From Acidipila rosea (lineage in GTDB: Bacteria > Acidobacteriota > Terriglobia > Terriglobales > Acidobacteriaceae): DNA of 64,000 nucleotides. Below, piece by piece: positions 45,629 to 54,908 of the stretch. A program made the translations under genes and the position numbers. The DNA lies in the NCBI RefSeq assembly GCF_004339725.1, contig NZ_SMGK01000007.1:62001-126000 (forward strand), written 5' to 3'. Numbering within the stretch: position 1 is the stretch's first letter; each line of letters starts with the position of its first letter. The notes beneath the pieces are model-generated. The model did not search any database and was not told where the DNA came from. It saw only the letters and a program-made list of their open reading frames with translations.

Positions 45629-46990
45629 ATGGATAAGAGGCAGTTTCTAAAAGGATCGGGAGCGGTGCTCGCGGGAACCGCTCTTGCTGGTTTTGCTTCC
45701 GCAGACGTCTCTGTTGCAGCAACCACAGCAGACCCGCGGACGAATTGGGCAGGGAACTACACCTACCGGGCCGCTCATTTAGATCAGCCATCAGGCGCGT
45801 CCGAGGTTCAGCAGTTGGTGAAGACGTTGCCGCGTGCCAAGGCCCTTGGGGCACGCCACTCGTTTAACGATATCGCCGATACGACAGGTGACCAGATATC
45901 CCTCAAGCAGCTTGAAACAATGACGCTGAACAGGGAAGCTCGTACAGTGACCGTTGGCGCGGGCGTGACCTACGGCAAGTTGGCTCCGTGGCTGGATGCA
46001 CAGGGATTTGCGGTGCATAACCTCGCATCTTTGCCGCACATTTCAATTGTGGGCGGCTGCGCTACCGCGAGTCATGGGTCTGGTATTCACAATGGCAATC
46101 TGGCGACGATCGTCACCGCGATGGAGTTCATTGACGGAAGCGGCAGGCTTGTCACGCTGACCCGCGCGGGCAACCCTGATCAGTTTGCCGGAGCGGTTGT
46201 TGGGCTCGGAGCACTCGGTGTTATCACCTCGATCACGCTCAAAGTGATTCCCACCTTTCAAATTGCACAGGTTGTCTATGAAAATCTCTCCTTTGACCAG
46301 CTGGAGCATAACCTCGATGCCATCTTCGCCTCAGGCTACAGCGTAAGCCTCTTCACTGACTGGCAGAAACATCGTGCAACCCAGGTCTGGTTGAAGCAAA
46401 CGACCTCAGGTGCCTCTGTCGCACCTCTCCCTCCGCTGTTTTACGGAGCAACGCTTCAGAAGACAAAGCTGCATCCACTCGCTGGCCACTCTCCGGAGAA
46501 CTGCACCGAGCAACAAGGAATTCCGGGCCCCTGGTATGATCGCCTTCCGCATTTCCGGATGAACTTCATTCCATCCAGCGGGGCAGAGCTCCAGACCGAA
46601 TACTTCGTTCCGCGTGATCACGCGTACCGGGCTATCCTCGCCGTCGAAGAGTTGCGCGACCATATTTCCCCGCATCTGCTTATCTCCGAACTCCGGACCA
46701 TCGCTGCTGACGATCTCTGGATGAGCATGGCCTATCAACGCGATTCCATGGCGATTCACTTTACATGGAAGCCCGAGGAGAGCGCGGTCAAACAGGTTCT
46801 GCCGCTTATTGAGGAGAAGCTAGCGCCCTTCAATGCACGCCCTCACTGGGCTAAGCTATTTACCACTCCGAAAGGGCGGCTGGAGAAGCTCTATCCGAGG
46901 TATGCCGACTTTCAAGGCCTTGCCAGCAACTATGATCCTGCAGGCCGTTTCCGCAACAGGTTCCTTGAAAGGAATATCTATCGCACGTGA
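45629..46990 (+). CDS. Exported FAD-dependent alditol/aldonolactone oxidase-like
   Basis: 453 residues, start at 45629 after GAGGGGAAC. The N-terminus DKRQFLKGSGA is a Tat-like signal in which KR replaces RR. The VAO-type FAD domain has GARHSF with H77, the likely covalent-flavin residue, and HISIVGGCATASHGSG; the C-terminal ALO domain ends in ASNYDPAGRFRN. Close relatives are alditol/xylitol oxidases and aldonolactone oxidases. Acting on a sugar alcohol or lactone in the periplasm would suit the sugar dehydrogenase 2 kb away. Substrate unknown. Confidence 0.82.
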   Translation: MDKRQFLKGSGAVLAGTALAGFASADVSVAATTADPRTNWAGNYTYRAAHLDQPSGASEVQQLVKTLPRAKALGARHSFNDIADTTGDQISLKQLETMTLNREARTVTVGAGVTYGKLAPWLDAQGFAVHNLASLPHISIVGGCATASHGSGIHNGNLATIVTAMEFIDGSGRLVTLTRAGNPDQFAGAVVGLGALGVITSITLKVIPTFQIAQVVYENLSFDQLEHNLDAIFASGYSVSLFTDWQKHRATQVWLKQTTSGASVAPLPPLFYGATLQKTKLHPLAGHSPENCTEQQGIPGPWYDRLPHFRMNFIPSSGAELQTEYFVPRDHAYRAILAVEELRDHISPHLLISELRTIAADDLWMSMAYQRDSMAIHFTWKPEESAVKQVLPLIEEKLAPFNARPHWAKLFTTPKGRLEKLYPRYADFQGLASNYDPAGRFRNRFLERNIYRT

Positions 46991-47046
46991 GTGGTAGGGG
47001 CTTTAAGGGGGCGTACTGAAGAAAGGAAGGGTGCGAATCGTGACAT

Positions 47047-47120
47047 TGGTTGCCCCCCAGGGATTCGAACCCCGATAGGCTGCTCCAGAGGCAGCTGTCC
47101 TACCATTGAACGAGGGGGCA
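47047..47120 (-). tRNA. tRNA-Gln (anticodon CTG)
   Basis: Cloverleaf on the minus strand: acceptor TGCCCCC/GGGGGCA with a U1-A72 pair, anticodon stem GCTGC/GCAGC and loop CTCTGGA (CTG), T loop TTCGAAT, discriminator A and encoded CCA at 47047-47049. It lies between the flavoprotein and the ABC permease genes. Confidence 0.95.
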
Positions 47121-47177
47121 ATACCGATTTGCCGCTTCTTCATAGTAAAAGCGAAGTCGTTTCCGGTCAACACGTGC

Positions 47178-49751
47178 CTACTCTTCGCGCAACACTTCAA
47201 GGGGTTTTTGCCCCAGCATGCGAAAGCTTGCCGCCCATCCTGCGGCGGTTGCGAGAATGGCCGTTCCGAGCACAGCAGCGACGCTTCCCACCCAGGAGTA
47301 ATGGAATGGAACATCCATTTTATGAAGTAGTATCCGGCTGAGAAGATTTGCAAACACTGCACCCACAGCGCCCGCGAGCACTCCCAGTACCATAAATTCG
47401 ACACTGAAGACAGCAGCGATCCGGTTCCGTGTTGCTCCGAGTGTCTTGAGGACAACCACTTCACGGATGCGCCGGTAGCGGGTGCTTGCGATGCTTGACG
47501 CTAGGATGACTGCTCCGGAGAGAATCGAAAAGCCTGCCAGGAAACGGATGACAACGGTGATTTGATGGACAAGTCCCTGCAACGTTTCAAGGATGTCAGC
47601 GATGTTAATGACTGTGACGGTGGGGAATGTATCAAAAACAGCTCGCTGCACTGCCCCTATCCGCATCGGATCAACGTGAATGGCCGCATACCAGATTGTC
47701 GGCAGTCCTTCGAGCGCCTTGGATGGAAGGATAAATTCGCTGCGCTCCCATACGTGCTGGCCATCGGTGTTGTAGATGGCTGAGATATGGGTGCGAATAA
47801 TCCTCTCTCCAGCGTAGAAGACAAGCTCAGAGCCGGGATGCAGCTTAAGTCTTTTCGCAACCCGGTCCGCAATGGCGATTCCGTCAGGATTGCCGGCGGC
47901 AAACCATTTGCCGGCGATTATTTTTACTCCCGGCGGCTGCGCGTCTGACCATGTGAGCGAGAGCGACCGCAGCAGTCGCTTGGGGTAGTTCTTGACCTTC
48001 AGATCTTCTGTCTTGACCCCATCGATGGAATCTACCCGGGCGGACACGATCGGCAGAGCCTCCATCTTTCCCTGCACGCCGGCCTGCCCGGATAGTAATT
48101 TCTTTAACCCTGGTAGCTCTGTTGAGCTGATATCGATGAGGAACACGTTGGGAATTTTAGGGTCGGCGGTGAGGCGCATGTCGTGCACGACTGCCCGCTG
48201 CATCAGGAAGACACTGAGAATCAGCATCACGCCAGTGCCCAGGGCTGCCAGCACAGCAGCGGACTGGTTGCCTGGGCGGTAGAGGTTCGCAAGCCCGTGG
48301 CGTACCGCAGAGTTGAGGTGTAGACGGGTGCGGTCAAGAAACGCGTGCAGCACACGCAGCGTTGCCGACGCCAACGCCAGCACGAAGACAAGCAGTGTAC
48401 AGAGTGCGGCCGCAAACCATTTGCCCACAACCATAGAGTCCGACAGTGCTGCGGCGATACCGCCCAGTGCGGCGACGATCACGATAATTGAGAGCCACTC
48501 GGCCTTGTTTGTCCGTAGACGCCCTATCATCGTGCGCGTGCCATCGCCGCCCGACTCTATCGTCCGTCGGAGCACAACGCTGGGGCGCACATGCCGGATA
48601 TCCAATAGCGGTGGCAGACAGAAGAGCAGGGTTGTGAGAACGCCCGTGCCAAAGGCCGCAGAGATCGATCGCCAGGGAATCGTAAGCGGTGGACGCAGCG
48701 GGAGGAGCTTTCCCAGAAGCGAGGGAAAGATCCATTCGACGCCAAGACCCATGATGACGCCAAGCAAAGCACCTAGGGATCCAAGCAGAAGCGTCTGTAG
48801 CAAATAAATCCGCAGGATGCCTGAAGAGCGCGCTCCTATCGACTTCATGATTGCCAACACCTCGATTCGCTGCTGCAGGTGCGAGCGCATGGCCATTGCA
48901 ACGCCAATAGCCCCGAGCACCATGGCAACCAGGCAGATAAGGCTTAGCAGGCTGGTTGAGCGATTCAGGCCTTCGGTGAGCGCAGGGCTGGTCTCGCGGA
49001 AATCGGACACCTGCGCGTCGGGCAGGATTTTCTCTATTTTCGCGCGTATCGAGGCTATCTCCGCCTTATTTGGTGGAAGCTCGAATAAATACCGCTCAGT
49101 GGCACGGCTCTCCGGCTGCAGAAGTCCGGTCTCTTCGACTGCACGTCGTGTCATCATCACGCGCGGTCCCAGGCCAATGCCCGCGGTCATTCGGTCGGGT
49201 TCTCGCAGTAGAACCGCGGCAATGCGGAAGTGTTGGCCCCCGATCTTCAGCGAGTCTCCGATCCGAACCCGCAGGCGCACGAGCAGATTGTCGTCCACGA
49301 CGACGGTGTTGTCGGTCAGTGCATTGGTGAAGGGCTGTGTCGGATCGAGCTGAACCGTGCCATAGAAAGGATATTCAGCGGGGTCGACCACCTTGAGTGA
49401 GACGAGCAGCGGCACCGGATCTCCTTCGGCCGAGACCATCGACACCATCTCCGTCACTGTCGTCCGCCGAACTCCCTGAACCGCCAGAGCATCAAGCTGC
49501 TGGTTTTGCTGCGGTGTTGTCTGGTGAAACATGCGTGCCGAAAGATCGGCGGCCATGATGCTGCGCGCCTGGTTCAGGAGCGCCTTCTGAAACGATTCGC
49601 TGAAGCCGCGGACGCCGGTCAGTGCCGCAACTCCGATCGCGACCGACAGCACTACAAAAAGGAACTTCGCCCGCGACGCGTGCAACTCGCGTATCGCAAT
49701 CTTTGCGGCGGTTTTCCATGCAAGAGTAGGGGCATTGGTGACGGTGCTCAT
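47178..49751 (-). CDS. ybbP: FtsX-like ABC permease (YbbP type)
   Basis: 857 residues, inner membrane. Two FtsX-like modules: membrane segments near residue 33 and around 270-370, then a second set around 430-500 and 720-850, with a large extracytoplasmic MacB-like domain between the first pair. This is the length and layout of YbbP (about 804 residues in E. coli). It follows the ATPase gene by 2 nt, so they form one unit. The tesA gene is divergent next to them, as in E. coli. Substrate unknown, perhaps lipids or hydrophobic compounds. Confidence 0.88.
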   Translation of the reverse strand: MSTVTNAPTLAWKTAAKIAIRELHASRAKFLFVVLSVAIGVAALTGVRGFSESFQKALLNQARSIMAADLSARMFHQTTPQQNQQLDALAVQGVRRTTVTEMVSMVSAEGDPVPLLVSLKVVDPAEYPFYGTVQLDPTQPFTNALTDNTVVVDDNLLVRLRVRIGDSLKIGGQHFRIAAVLLREPDRMTAGIGLGPRVMMTRRAVEETGLLQPESRATERYLFELPPNKAEIASIRAKIEKILPDAQVSDFRETSPALTEGLNRSTSLLSLICLVAMVLGAIGVAMAMRSHLQQRIEVLAIMKSIGARSSGILRIYLLQTLLLGSLGALLGVIMGLGVEWIFPSLLGKLLPLRPPLTIPWRSISAAFGTGVLTTLLFCLPPLLDIRHVRPSVVLRRTIESGGDGTRTMIGRLRTNKAEWLSIIVIVAALGGIAAALSDSMVVGKWFAAALCTLLVFVLALASATLRVLHAFLDRTRLHLNSAVRHGLANLYRPGNQSAAVLAALGTGVMLILSVFLMQRAVVHDMRLTADPKIPNVFLIDISSTELPGLKKLLSGQAGVQGKMEALPIVSARVDSIDGVKTEDLKVKNYPKRLLRSLSLTWSDAQPPGVKIIAGKWFAAGNPDGIAIADRVAKRLKLHPGSELVFYAGERIIRTHISAIYNTDGQHVWERSEFILPSKALEGLPTIWYAAIHVDPMRIGAVQRAVFDTFPTVTVINIADILETLQGLVHQITVVIRFLAGFSILSGAVILASSIASTRYRRIREVVVLKTLGATRNRIAAVFSVEFMVLGVLAGAVGAVFANLLSRILLHKMDVPFHYSWVGSVAAVLGTAILATAAGWAASFRMLGQKPLEVLREE

Positions 49752-49753
49752 AA

Positions 49754-50437
49754 CTAGACCCGCACCGCTACTTCATCGGCCACAACGCGGCCATCGCGCA
49801 GGATGATGCGCCGGTCTGCACGATCTGCAATCTGAGGGTCGTGGGTCACCAGCACGAGGGTAGTCGTCGCATCACGCTGGCGCTCTGTCAGCAGGTCGAG
49901 CACGTGTTGCCCATTCGTCGAGTCCAGATTTCCGGTGGGCTCGTCTGCCAGGACGAGCGGTGGGTCAAGCACGAAGGCGCGTGCCAGGGCAACCCTCTGC
50001 TGTTCACCGCCGGACATCTGAATCGGATAGTGTTGCAGTCGGTCCTGAAGTCCTACCGAAGTAAGCAGAGCGGTAGCACGCGCTCTGCCATCGCCGCTAC
50101 CGCCGTTCAGTTCATGGGGCAGCATCACGTTTTCAAGAGCAGTCAGGGTTGGAATGAGCTGGTAGGACTGGAAGACGAATCCAATCTTGCGCCCGCGTAC
50201 CTGGGCAAGCTCATCTTCGGGCATGCGGCTGATGTCGGTTCCATCTACGAGCACCTGACCCTCGGTCGGAGTGTCCAGACCGGCAAGCAGCCCCAGCAGG
50301 GTGCTTTTTCCGCTGCCGGAAGAGCCCATGATGGCTACGAACTGGCCCTGGGGCACGATAAAATCGATGCCTTTAAGTATCTCTACCGTCTTGGCGCCAT
50401 TGGTGATGGACTTTTTGAGCCCGCGCACTTCAATCAT
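49754..50437 (-). CDS. ybbA: ABC transporter ATPase (YbbA type)
   Basis: 227 residues, cytoplasmic partner of the permease above. Walker A GSSGSGKST (38-46), signature MSGGEQQRVALARA and Walker B LVLADEPTGNLDS are all intact, and the MacB/LolD type of ATPase is clear. The ATG is at 50437, 30 bp from the divergent GTG of tesA, so both promoters must lie within or beyond a very short shared region. Confidence 0.93.
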   Translation of the reverse strand: MIEVRGLKKSITNGAKTVEILKGIDFIVPQGQFVAIMGSSGSGKSTLLGLLAGLDTPTEGQVLVDGTDISRMPEDELAQVRGRKIGFVFQSYQLIPTLTALENVMLPHELNGGSGDGRARATALLTSVGLQDRLQHYPIQMSGGEQQRVALARAFVLDPPLVLADEPTGNLDSTNGQHVLDLLTERQRDATTTLVLVTHDPQIADRADRRIILRDGRVVADEVAVRV

Positions 50438-50467
50438 TCAATCCCACCCCATTGCTACAATCGACTC

Positions 50468-51088
50468 GTGAATCGCCGCTTCTTCCTTATTGCGCTGCTC
50501 GCCATCTTTTGCTCTGTTCGAGCTTTCCCACAGCGAGGTTTGCCAGTCGTCGCCTGCTTTGGCGACAGTCTTACCGCAGGCTATGGCGCCGCTCCGGGCC
50601 ACTCCTATCCAGACTACCTGCAGCAGGCCCTCAACGCCCGGCACCTTCGCTACCGTGTCGTAAATCTGGGTATTAGCGGTAACACTACAAAAGACGGAGT
50701 GGAGCGGCTGAAAGACGTGACTGGGCTTCATCCTGCTGTTGTTATTGTCGAATTTGGGGGCAATGACGGTTTGCGAGGGCTGCCACTTGCCGATACCCAG
50801 CGGAACCTTGACACGATTGTTTCAACGCTGCAGAGGTCTGGCGCCAAGGTGCTGCTTGCCGGCATCACGCTGCCGCCAAACTACGGCCCTGACTATATCA
50901 AACCTTTCGACAAGATATTTCCCGAGCTGGCGCTGAAATATAAAGTGCCGCTTATGCCGTTCCTGTTGAGGAATGTCTATAAGGTGCCGGGCTGGATGCA
51001 GGCTGACGGAATACACGCTACAGCGCCGGGGAATCGACAGGTCGCACAGGATCTGATGCCGCTGCTTCTCCCCCTTCTGCATAAATAG
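50468..51088 (+). CDS. tesA: TesA-like GDSL arylesterase/lysophospholipase
   Basis: 206 residues from a GTG start; a signal peptide (FFLIALLAIFCSVRAF) sends it to the periplasm. SGNH hydrolase blocks are intact: GDSLTAGYG with Ser34, the GNTT block, GGND, and the C-terminal DGIHATAPGN with catalytic Asp and His. The GTG is chosen because the upstream open frame lies over ybbA on the other strand. Its position divergent from ybbAP is the E. coli arrangement. The enzyme cleaves acyl esters of varied chain length in the family. Confidence 0.9.
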   Translation: MNRRFFLIALLAIFCSVRAFPQRGLPVVACFGDSLTAGYGAAPGHSYPDYLQQALNARHLRYRVVNLGISGNTTKDGVERLKDVTGLHPAVVIVEFGGNDGLRGLPLADTQRNLDTIVSTLQRSGAKVLLAGITLPPNYGPDYIKPFDKIFPELALKYKVPLMPFLLRNVYKVPGWMQADGIHATAPGNRQVAQDLMPLLLPLLHK

Positions 51089-51146
51089 GGCTTGCTTTCG
51101 CAGCGCCCCTGTGACAGTCTGCGACTACTTGTAAGGAGAGACTGAT

Positions 51147-51593
51147 ATGAAGGGTCTATTCGCAACCGCTAACGATATGACGCTGACACTGATGCGTCTG
51201 GTCCTGGGAGTTGTATTCTTCGTGCACGGCGCGCAGTTGACGCTGGGCTGGTTTGGTGGCCATACGCTCATGCAGACGGCGCACGGCTTCGGAATGATGG
51301 GTATACCTCTTCCCTTGGCGCTTATCGCTATACTGGCGCAGTTTCTCGGCGGACTGGGGCTAATCCTGGGCTGTCTCGCCCGAATTGCCGCATTCGGCAT
51401 TGCTATTGACATGCTGGTTGCGATTTTTACCGTTCACATCCATGTTGGTTTCTTCATGAACTGGTTTGGAGTGCAGAAGGGCGAGGGATATGAATATCAC
51501 CTGCTCGTCCTTGCTCTTTGCGTTCTCATTATGGTCAAGGGAGCTGGCGCTTTATCCATCGATCGCGCCCTTGGCTCCAGGAGCAGCAGCTAG
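51147..51593 (+). CDS. DoxX family membrane protein
   Basis: 148 residues with four predicted membrane segments (about 14-32, 50-75, 78-98, 112-132) and the family pattern LMRLVLGVVFFVHGAQ near the N-terminus. DoxX proteins are linked to quinone/oxidative processes or stress, with no fixed enzymatic role. ATG follows AAGGAG. Its stop overlaps that of the convergent GH20 gene by 3 nt. Confidence 0.88.
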   Translation: MKGLFATANDMTLTLMRLVLGVVFFVHGAQLTLGWFGGHTLMQTAHGFGMMGIPLPLALIAILAQFLGGLGLILGCLARIAAFGIAIDMLVAIFTVHIHVGFFMNWFGVQKGEGYEYHLLVLALCVLIMVKGAGALSIDRALGSRSSS

Positions 51594-53656
51594 TCTGGAA
51601 TTCCGATCTCTTGAGGCGGGGGCAGCTTATGGTCGGCTGCCCAGCCTGCCCGGGCCTGGCGTAGTTTCTCTCCTCGTTCAATCCATAGCTGCATAGCGGC
51701 CTCATATTGCGCTATCACATTGTTGAGCCAATACGGCCGATTTTCGAGCAGCCACACGGAAGCGAAGTCATCCTTTAGATACCCATACCCCTCGCGAATG
51801 TCCTGGCAACGTCCATTGACTCCCGAGATGGTCCAAAGATCGCGCGAGACTGCGCTATGCAGCGTGGGATTATTCTGTTCGCGGTAAAGCTGGCGATAGG
51901 TATCGGCTATCTGATCTGCGGTCAGGAACTTGAAGGCAAGGAAGTCCATTCTCCTTGCACCAAGCTCAAGAGCAGCGAGCGCATCCTGCTGACGCAGATC
52001 CGTCCCGTGTCGCGCCTGTGCGAGCAGGGTGATGGCCCGCTCCGCATCGAGCCGCACCTGGGGAATTACGGGCCTGATTTTGTCAGCTATTCGCTGCCCG
52101 TCTTTGCTCCAGGGATCGACCCAGAAGAGCAGGTCGCGGCCATCCTCCAGGCCCGCTTTTGCCAGTGTGAGGTGAGCGTTGATCATCAATTGCTGCGCCT
52201 GATTGATCGCCCCGGTCTGATCTCCGTGAAAAACGAGGCCGTAGGCTTTCTGATATTGCGCAATATCGCTCGTCCCGGACTGCCATGAGGCAGCCGCACC
52301 AAACAAGACACCATACCAGTCCTCGAGGAAAAGCCCTTCGCCGTCATCGTTCCAGATGGTGTCGAGCATGCCGGTACTGCCAGCCTTCTGGCCAGCGGCG
52401 ACGAAGCCCTGAGTGTTCCTGAGCGCAGTGTCAAAGTTGGGGTAGACGCGGTTCCAGTTATTTACGCCCGGCGCGACCCAGGTCTCCATTCCCGCATTGG
52501 TGTAGGGCGAGAGCCACCGGCTGAAATCTGGTTCCGGTTCATAGTGCCAGGCGACGGCAATCATATCCTTTGGCAGATTTTTGACCAGCGGCGGATCGTT
52601 CATGGCGACGTCGCCCCAGAAGAGCAGCCGCCGATGCAGCGGAGCCAGCTCTGCGTGGATACGCGTGAGAAAGTCGATATACACTGCGCCTAGTCCGCGC
52701 TGCTTGACTTCAGAGGCCGTCTGACCCCGGCCGAGTTCGAACGTTTCATCCGCACCGATGTGGAGAAACGGTCCTGGGAACAACATAGCCAACTCGCCGA
52801 AGGTTTGGGTAATCAGGCGCATCGACCCGGGCTGTCCGGGTGCCAGCACGCTGCCCGCCTGTGTCTCGCCAAGATTCGCATACTGCTGCCACTCCAGCCA
52901 GCGATGCAGATGTCCAAAGGCCTCCTGCTCGGGAACGATCGTTACGTGGTAGTGCTTCGCATATTCCACCAACTCCTTCACATCCTGCTGGCTCATGGAG
53001 CCGCCTGGTAGTCCCGGCAGGGGATTTGAGTTGTATTGCAGCGTATTTTCAAAGTAGGGCGAGTAGACGTTCAGCTTGTATGCCGCAAAGGTGCGAATCT
53101 GCTTCTTCTGGAAGTTCAGAGTTGGTACCGGCCCTCGTGAAAGGTCATCGTGAACACCGCGCCACTTCATCGCGGGCCAGTCTTGAATGGTGCAGCCCTT
53201 GAAAATGAGTTCGCTCGACGACCAGCTGATGAGCTGCTTTGCCGTTTGTGCACCGTAGAAAAGTCCCTGGGCCGTATGTCCGATGATGTAGACATGATGC
53301 GGCTCAGTAAAGAGGATGTAGCCCTCCGGCCGCATTGCTGCGTTGATAGCAAGATGATGGTCTTGCAGCAGCTTCTTTCCCCGCGCAGAGGTGTCGCGCA
53401 GCAGCAGGACCTGGACCGCTGTGGCTGAAGTGTGCGCATTGACCCCGCGGCTTGTGAACGCCGAACCGAGGTCTTCCGCTGCAAAGCGATCATCTTCATT
53501 GCCGCCTGGCGCGTCTACATTGACCCCATTAACCAGCGGAAGATCCACGCGGGGAGAATATTCACGTGGTTCGGGAATCAGCGACGGGCGGGCGCTTTGT
53601 GCCAGAGCAGAGACAGAAAAGAGGGCAAATAGGAGAAAGAGAGCGGACGGTTTCAC
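51590..53656 (-). CDS. Secreted GH20 beta-N-acetylhexosaminidase
   Basis: 688 residues from a GTG start, with a signal peptide (LFLLFALFSVSALAQS). A small N-terminal GH20b-type domain (about 25-160) precedes the TIM barrel, and the catalytic pair Asp303-Glu304 lies in HIGADETFELG, the substrate-assisted GH20 motif. It removes terminal GlcNAc or GalNAc. A long helical C-terminal part (about 480-680) is present. Chitin, glycan or peptidoglycan fragments are possible substrates; the NamZ and kinase genes 7-12 kb downstream make wall amino sugars one option. Confidence 0.9.
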   Translation of the reverse strand: MKPSALFLLFALFSVSALAQSARPSLIPEPREYSPRVDLPLVNGVNVDAPGGNEDDRFAAEDLGSAFTSRGVNAHTSATAVQVLLLRDTSARGKKLLQDHHLAINAAMRPEGYILFTEPHHVYIIGHTAQGLFYGAQTAKQLISWSSSELIFKGCTIQDWPAMKWRGVHDDLSRGPVPTLNFQKKQIRTFAAYKLNVYSPYFENTLQYNSNPLPGLPGGSMSQQDVKELVEYAKHYHVTIVPEQEAFGHLHRWLEWQQYANLGETQAGSVLAPGQPGSMRLITQTFGELAMLFPGPFLHIGADETFELGRGQTASEVKQRGLGAVYIDFLTRIHAELAPLHRRLLFWGDVAMNDPPLVKNLPKDMIAVAWHYEPEPDFSRWLSPYTNAGMETWVAPGVNNWNRVYPNFDTALRNTQGFVAAGQKAGSTGMLDTIWNDDGEGLFLEDWYGVLFGAAASWQSGTSDIAQYQKAYGLVFHGDQTGAINQAQQLMINAHLTLAKAGLEDGRDLLFWVDPWSKDGQRIADKIRPVIPQVRLDAERAITLLAQARHGTDLRQQDALAALELGARRMDFLAFKFLTADQIADTYRQLYREQNNPTLHSAVSRDLWTISGVNGRCQDIREGYGYLKDDFASVWLLENRPYWLNNVIAQYEAAMQLWIERGEKLRQARAGWAADHKLPPPQEIGIPD

Positions 53657-53710
53657 CCGTCCATCGTCGTATGATGTCGCTCGATTGTCCAGCCTTAGGG
53701 CTGCCGGGCA

Positions 53711-54301
53711 TCAATTTACGCTCAGATCCCCATCGACATCGACCACAAGAGTATTCCCTTCGACGTTCATGGAGTGGATCTTGAGCTTATCCAGGGTCAG
53801 GGTATAGCCCGTCGCTGCCGCCGAGTGAGCCAGTAGTTGTCGGAGCAGCGTTGCCGCGTCAATCTTCAATGCGGACGGTATCTTCCGGGCGAGGAAGGGC
53901 TTCAGGATGAAGTCCAGTTCGCGGGAACCACTCAGCTTCTCCAGTCGCGCATCTCGAAAGCCAATTGCTTCCCCTTCTGCTACCGGCACGAGGGACACAT
54001 CGACTTCTGGCGAAAGATGAATACCGATACATTCTCCGCCGAGCCTGGTGCCCAGGCGTGCATTGGTGTGTAGGTGAACGAGAACGCGGTCTTGCTGAAA
54101 GGAGATACGCGGCGAATCTGCCGAGACATAACAGGGGGAATGCTGATCCCCGCGCAGGAAGTAGCGCCCGTCATTTGAGGCGAAAAGTTGTGTCTCCAGT
54201 GTTCTCTGCAGGGACGCTGCAGAAAACCTCAGTTCTACCGCATAGCCCTGCCGCGAACCAAAGAACAAAAGAAGGGTGATCAGGAGCCAATTACGCCGCA
54301 T
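53711..54301 (-). CDS. Secreted protein of unknown function
   Basis: 196 residues from the ATG at 54301, which is inside the end of the upstream gene (11-nt overlap); an in-frame start at 54319 would overlap more. An N-terminal hydrophobic stretch (WLLITLLLFFGSRQGYA) is a signal peptide. The body is beta-rich with two cysteines and no recognised motif; it could resemble small lipid-binding envelope proteins (DUF1439-like) but I am not sure. Coupled to the membrane protein upstream. Confidence 0.6.
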   Translation of the reverse strand: MRRNWLLITLLLFFGSRQGYAVELRFSAASLQRTLETQLFASNDGRYFLRGDQHSPCYVSADSPRISFQQDRVLVHLHTNARLGTRLGGECIGIHLSPEVDVSLVPVAEGEAIGFRDARLEKLSGSRELDFILKPFLARKIPSALKIDAATLLRQLLAHSAAATGYTLTLDKLKIHSMNVEGNTLVVDVDGDLSVN

Positions 54302-54812
54302 CGCTGGTTGCCGAGGCACCTTGCTTTCTCATCGCGATCTTTGCACCGACGGAATAACCGATCATCGCCGCCGCGGGCCAGGTGCCGATAAAGCGTCCCT
54401 GTCCCTGAATCATCCCGCTGTCCTGTGTCAGGCTGAAGAAGGTAAACCAGAGCTTTTCAGACGCACCACAGTGAAAACAGGCTCCCGGCGCGGTCGGCAT
54501 ATCGAGGATCCACAATCCCACGATCATGAACCAGATCAGTCCTGCGATCCAGGTAAAGGTAGCGGCATGACTGGGCCACATTCGCGTAAGCAGGAGACCC
54601 GTCAGCATAGGGATAGAGAAGGAAAGTGCCAGAATCAGTGCCGGCGGGATCACCACATCAGGCAGCACTCCTGTCTTGAGCAGGGCCGTCACGGTGAACA
54701 TGAAGGTCGCATATGCCATCAGGCTTAGAACGGCATAGACCAGAAACCAGATAAGCGCGGAAAGCATCGTCGTTCCGTCGGCTTCAATATCCTGCGCTGC
54801 AACTCCACTCAT
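54291..54812 (-). CDS. Small integral membrane protein, unknown function
   Basis: 173 residues with four predicted membrane segments (around 18-42, 54-75, 85-107, 139-158), one HC-GA motif (CFHCGAS) in the loop between the last two. No family recognised. A much longer frame runs upstream on this strand, but that part is the reverse of the DapA-like gene and is not coding. Start ATG at 54812 has AGAGGAAAC about 11 nt upstream. Confidence 0.62.
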   Translation of the reverse strand: MSGVAAQDIEADGTTMLSALIWFLVYAVLSLMAYATFMFTVTALLKTGVLPDVVIPPALILALSFSIPMLTGLLLTRMWPSHAATFTWIAGLIWFMIVGLWILDMPTAPGACFHCGASEKLWFTFFSLTQDSGMIQGQGRFIGTWPAAAMIGYSVGAKIAMRKQGASATSDAA

Positions 54813-54908
54813 TGAACCGTTGTTTCCTCTATGAATAAAAGTAATGCCTCGCAACGCAATTCGCTCTACTGCTTTGGTGGTAGGGCTGCAAAACCGTAGA
54901 ATGAGAGC

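Noticed and set aside
47047-47120. tRNA-Gln as an integration site
   Set aside because: No integrase, no repeated 3' end of the tRNA and the flanking genes look native.
49841-50467. N-terminal extension of tesA
   Set aside because: It overlaps ybbA on the opposite strand and would bury the signal peptide inside the protein.
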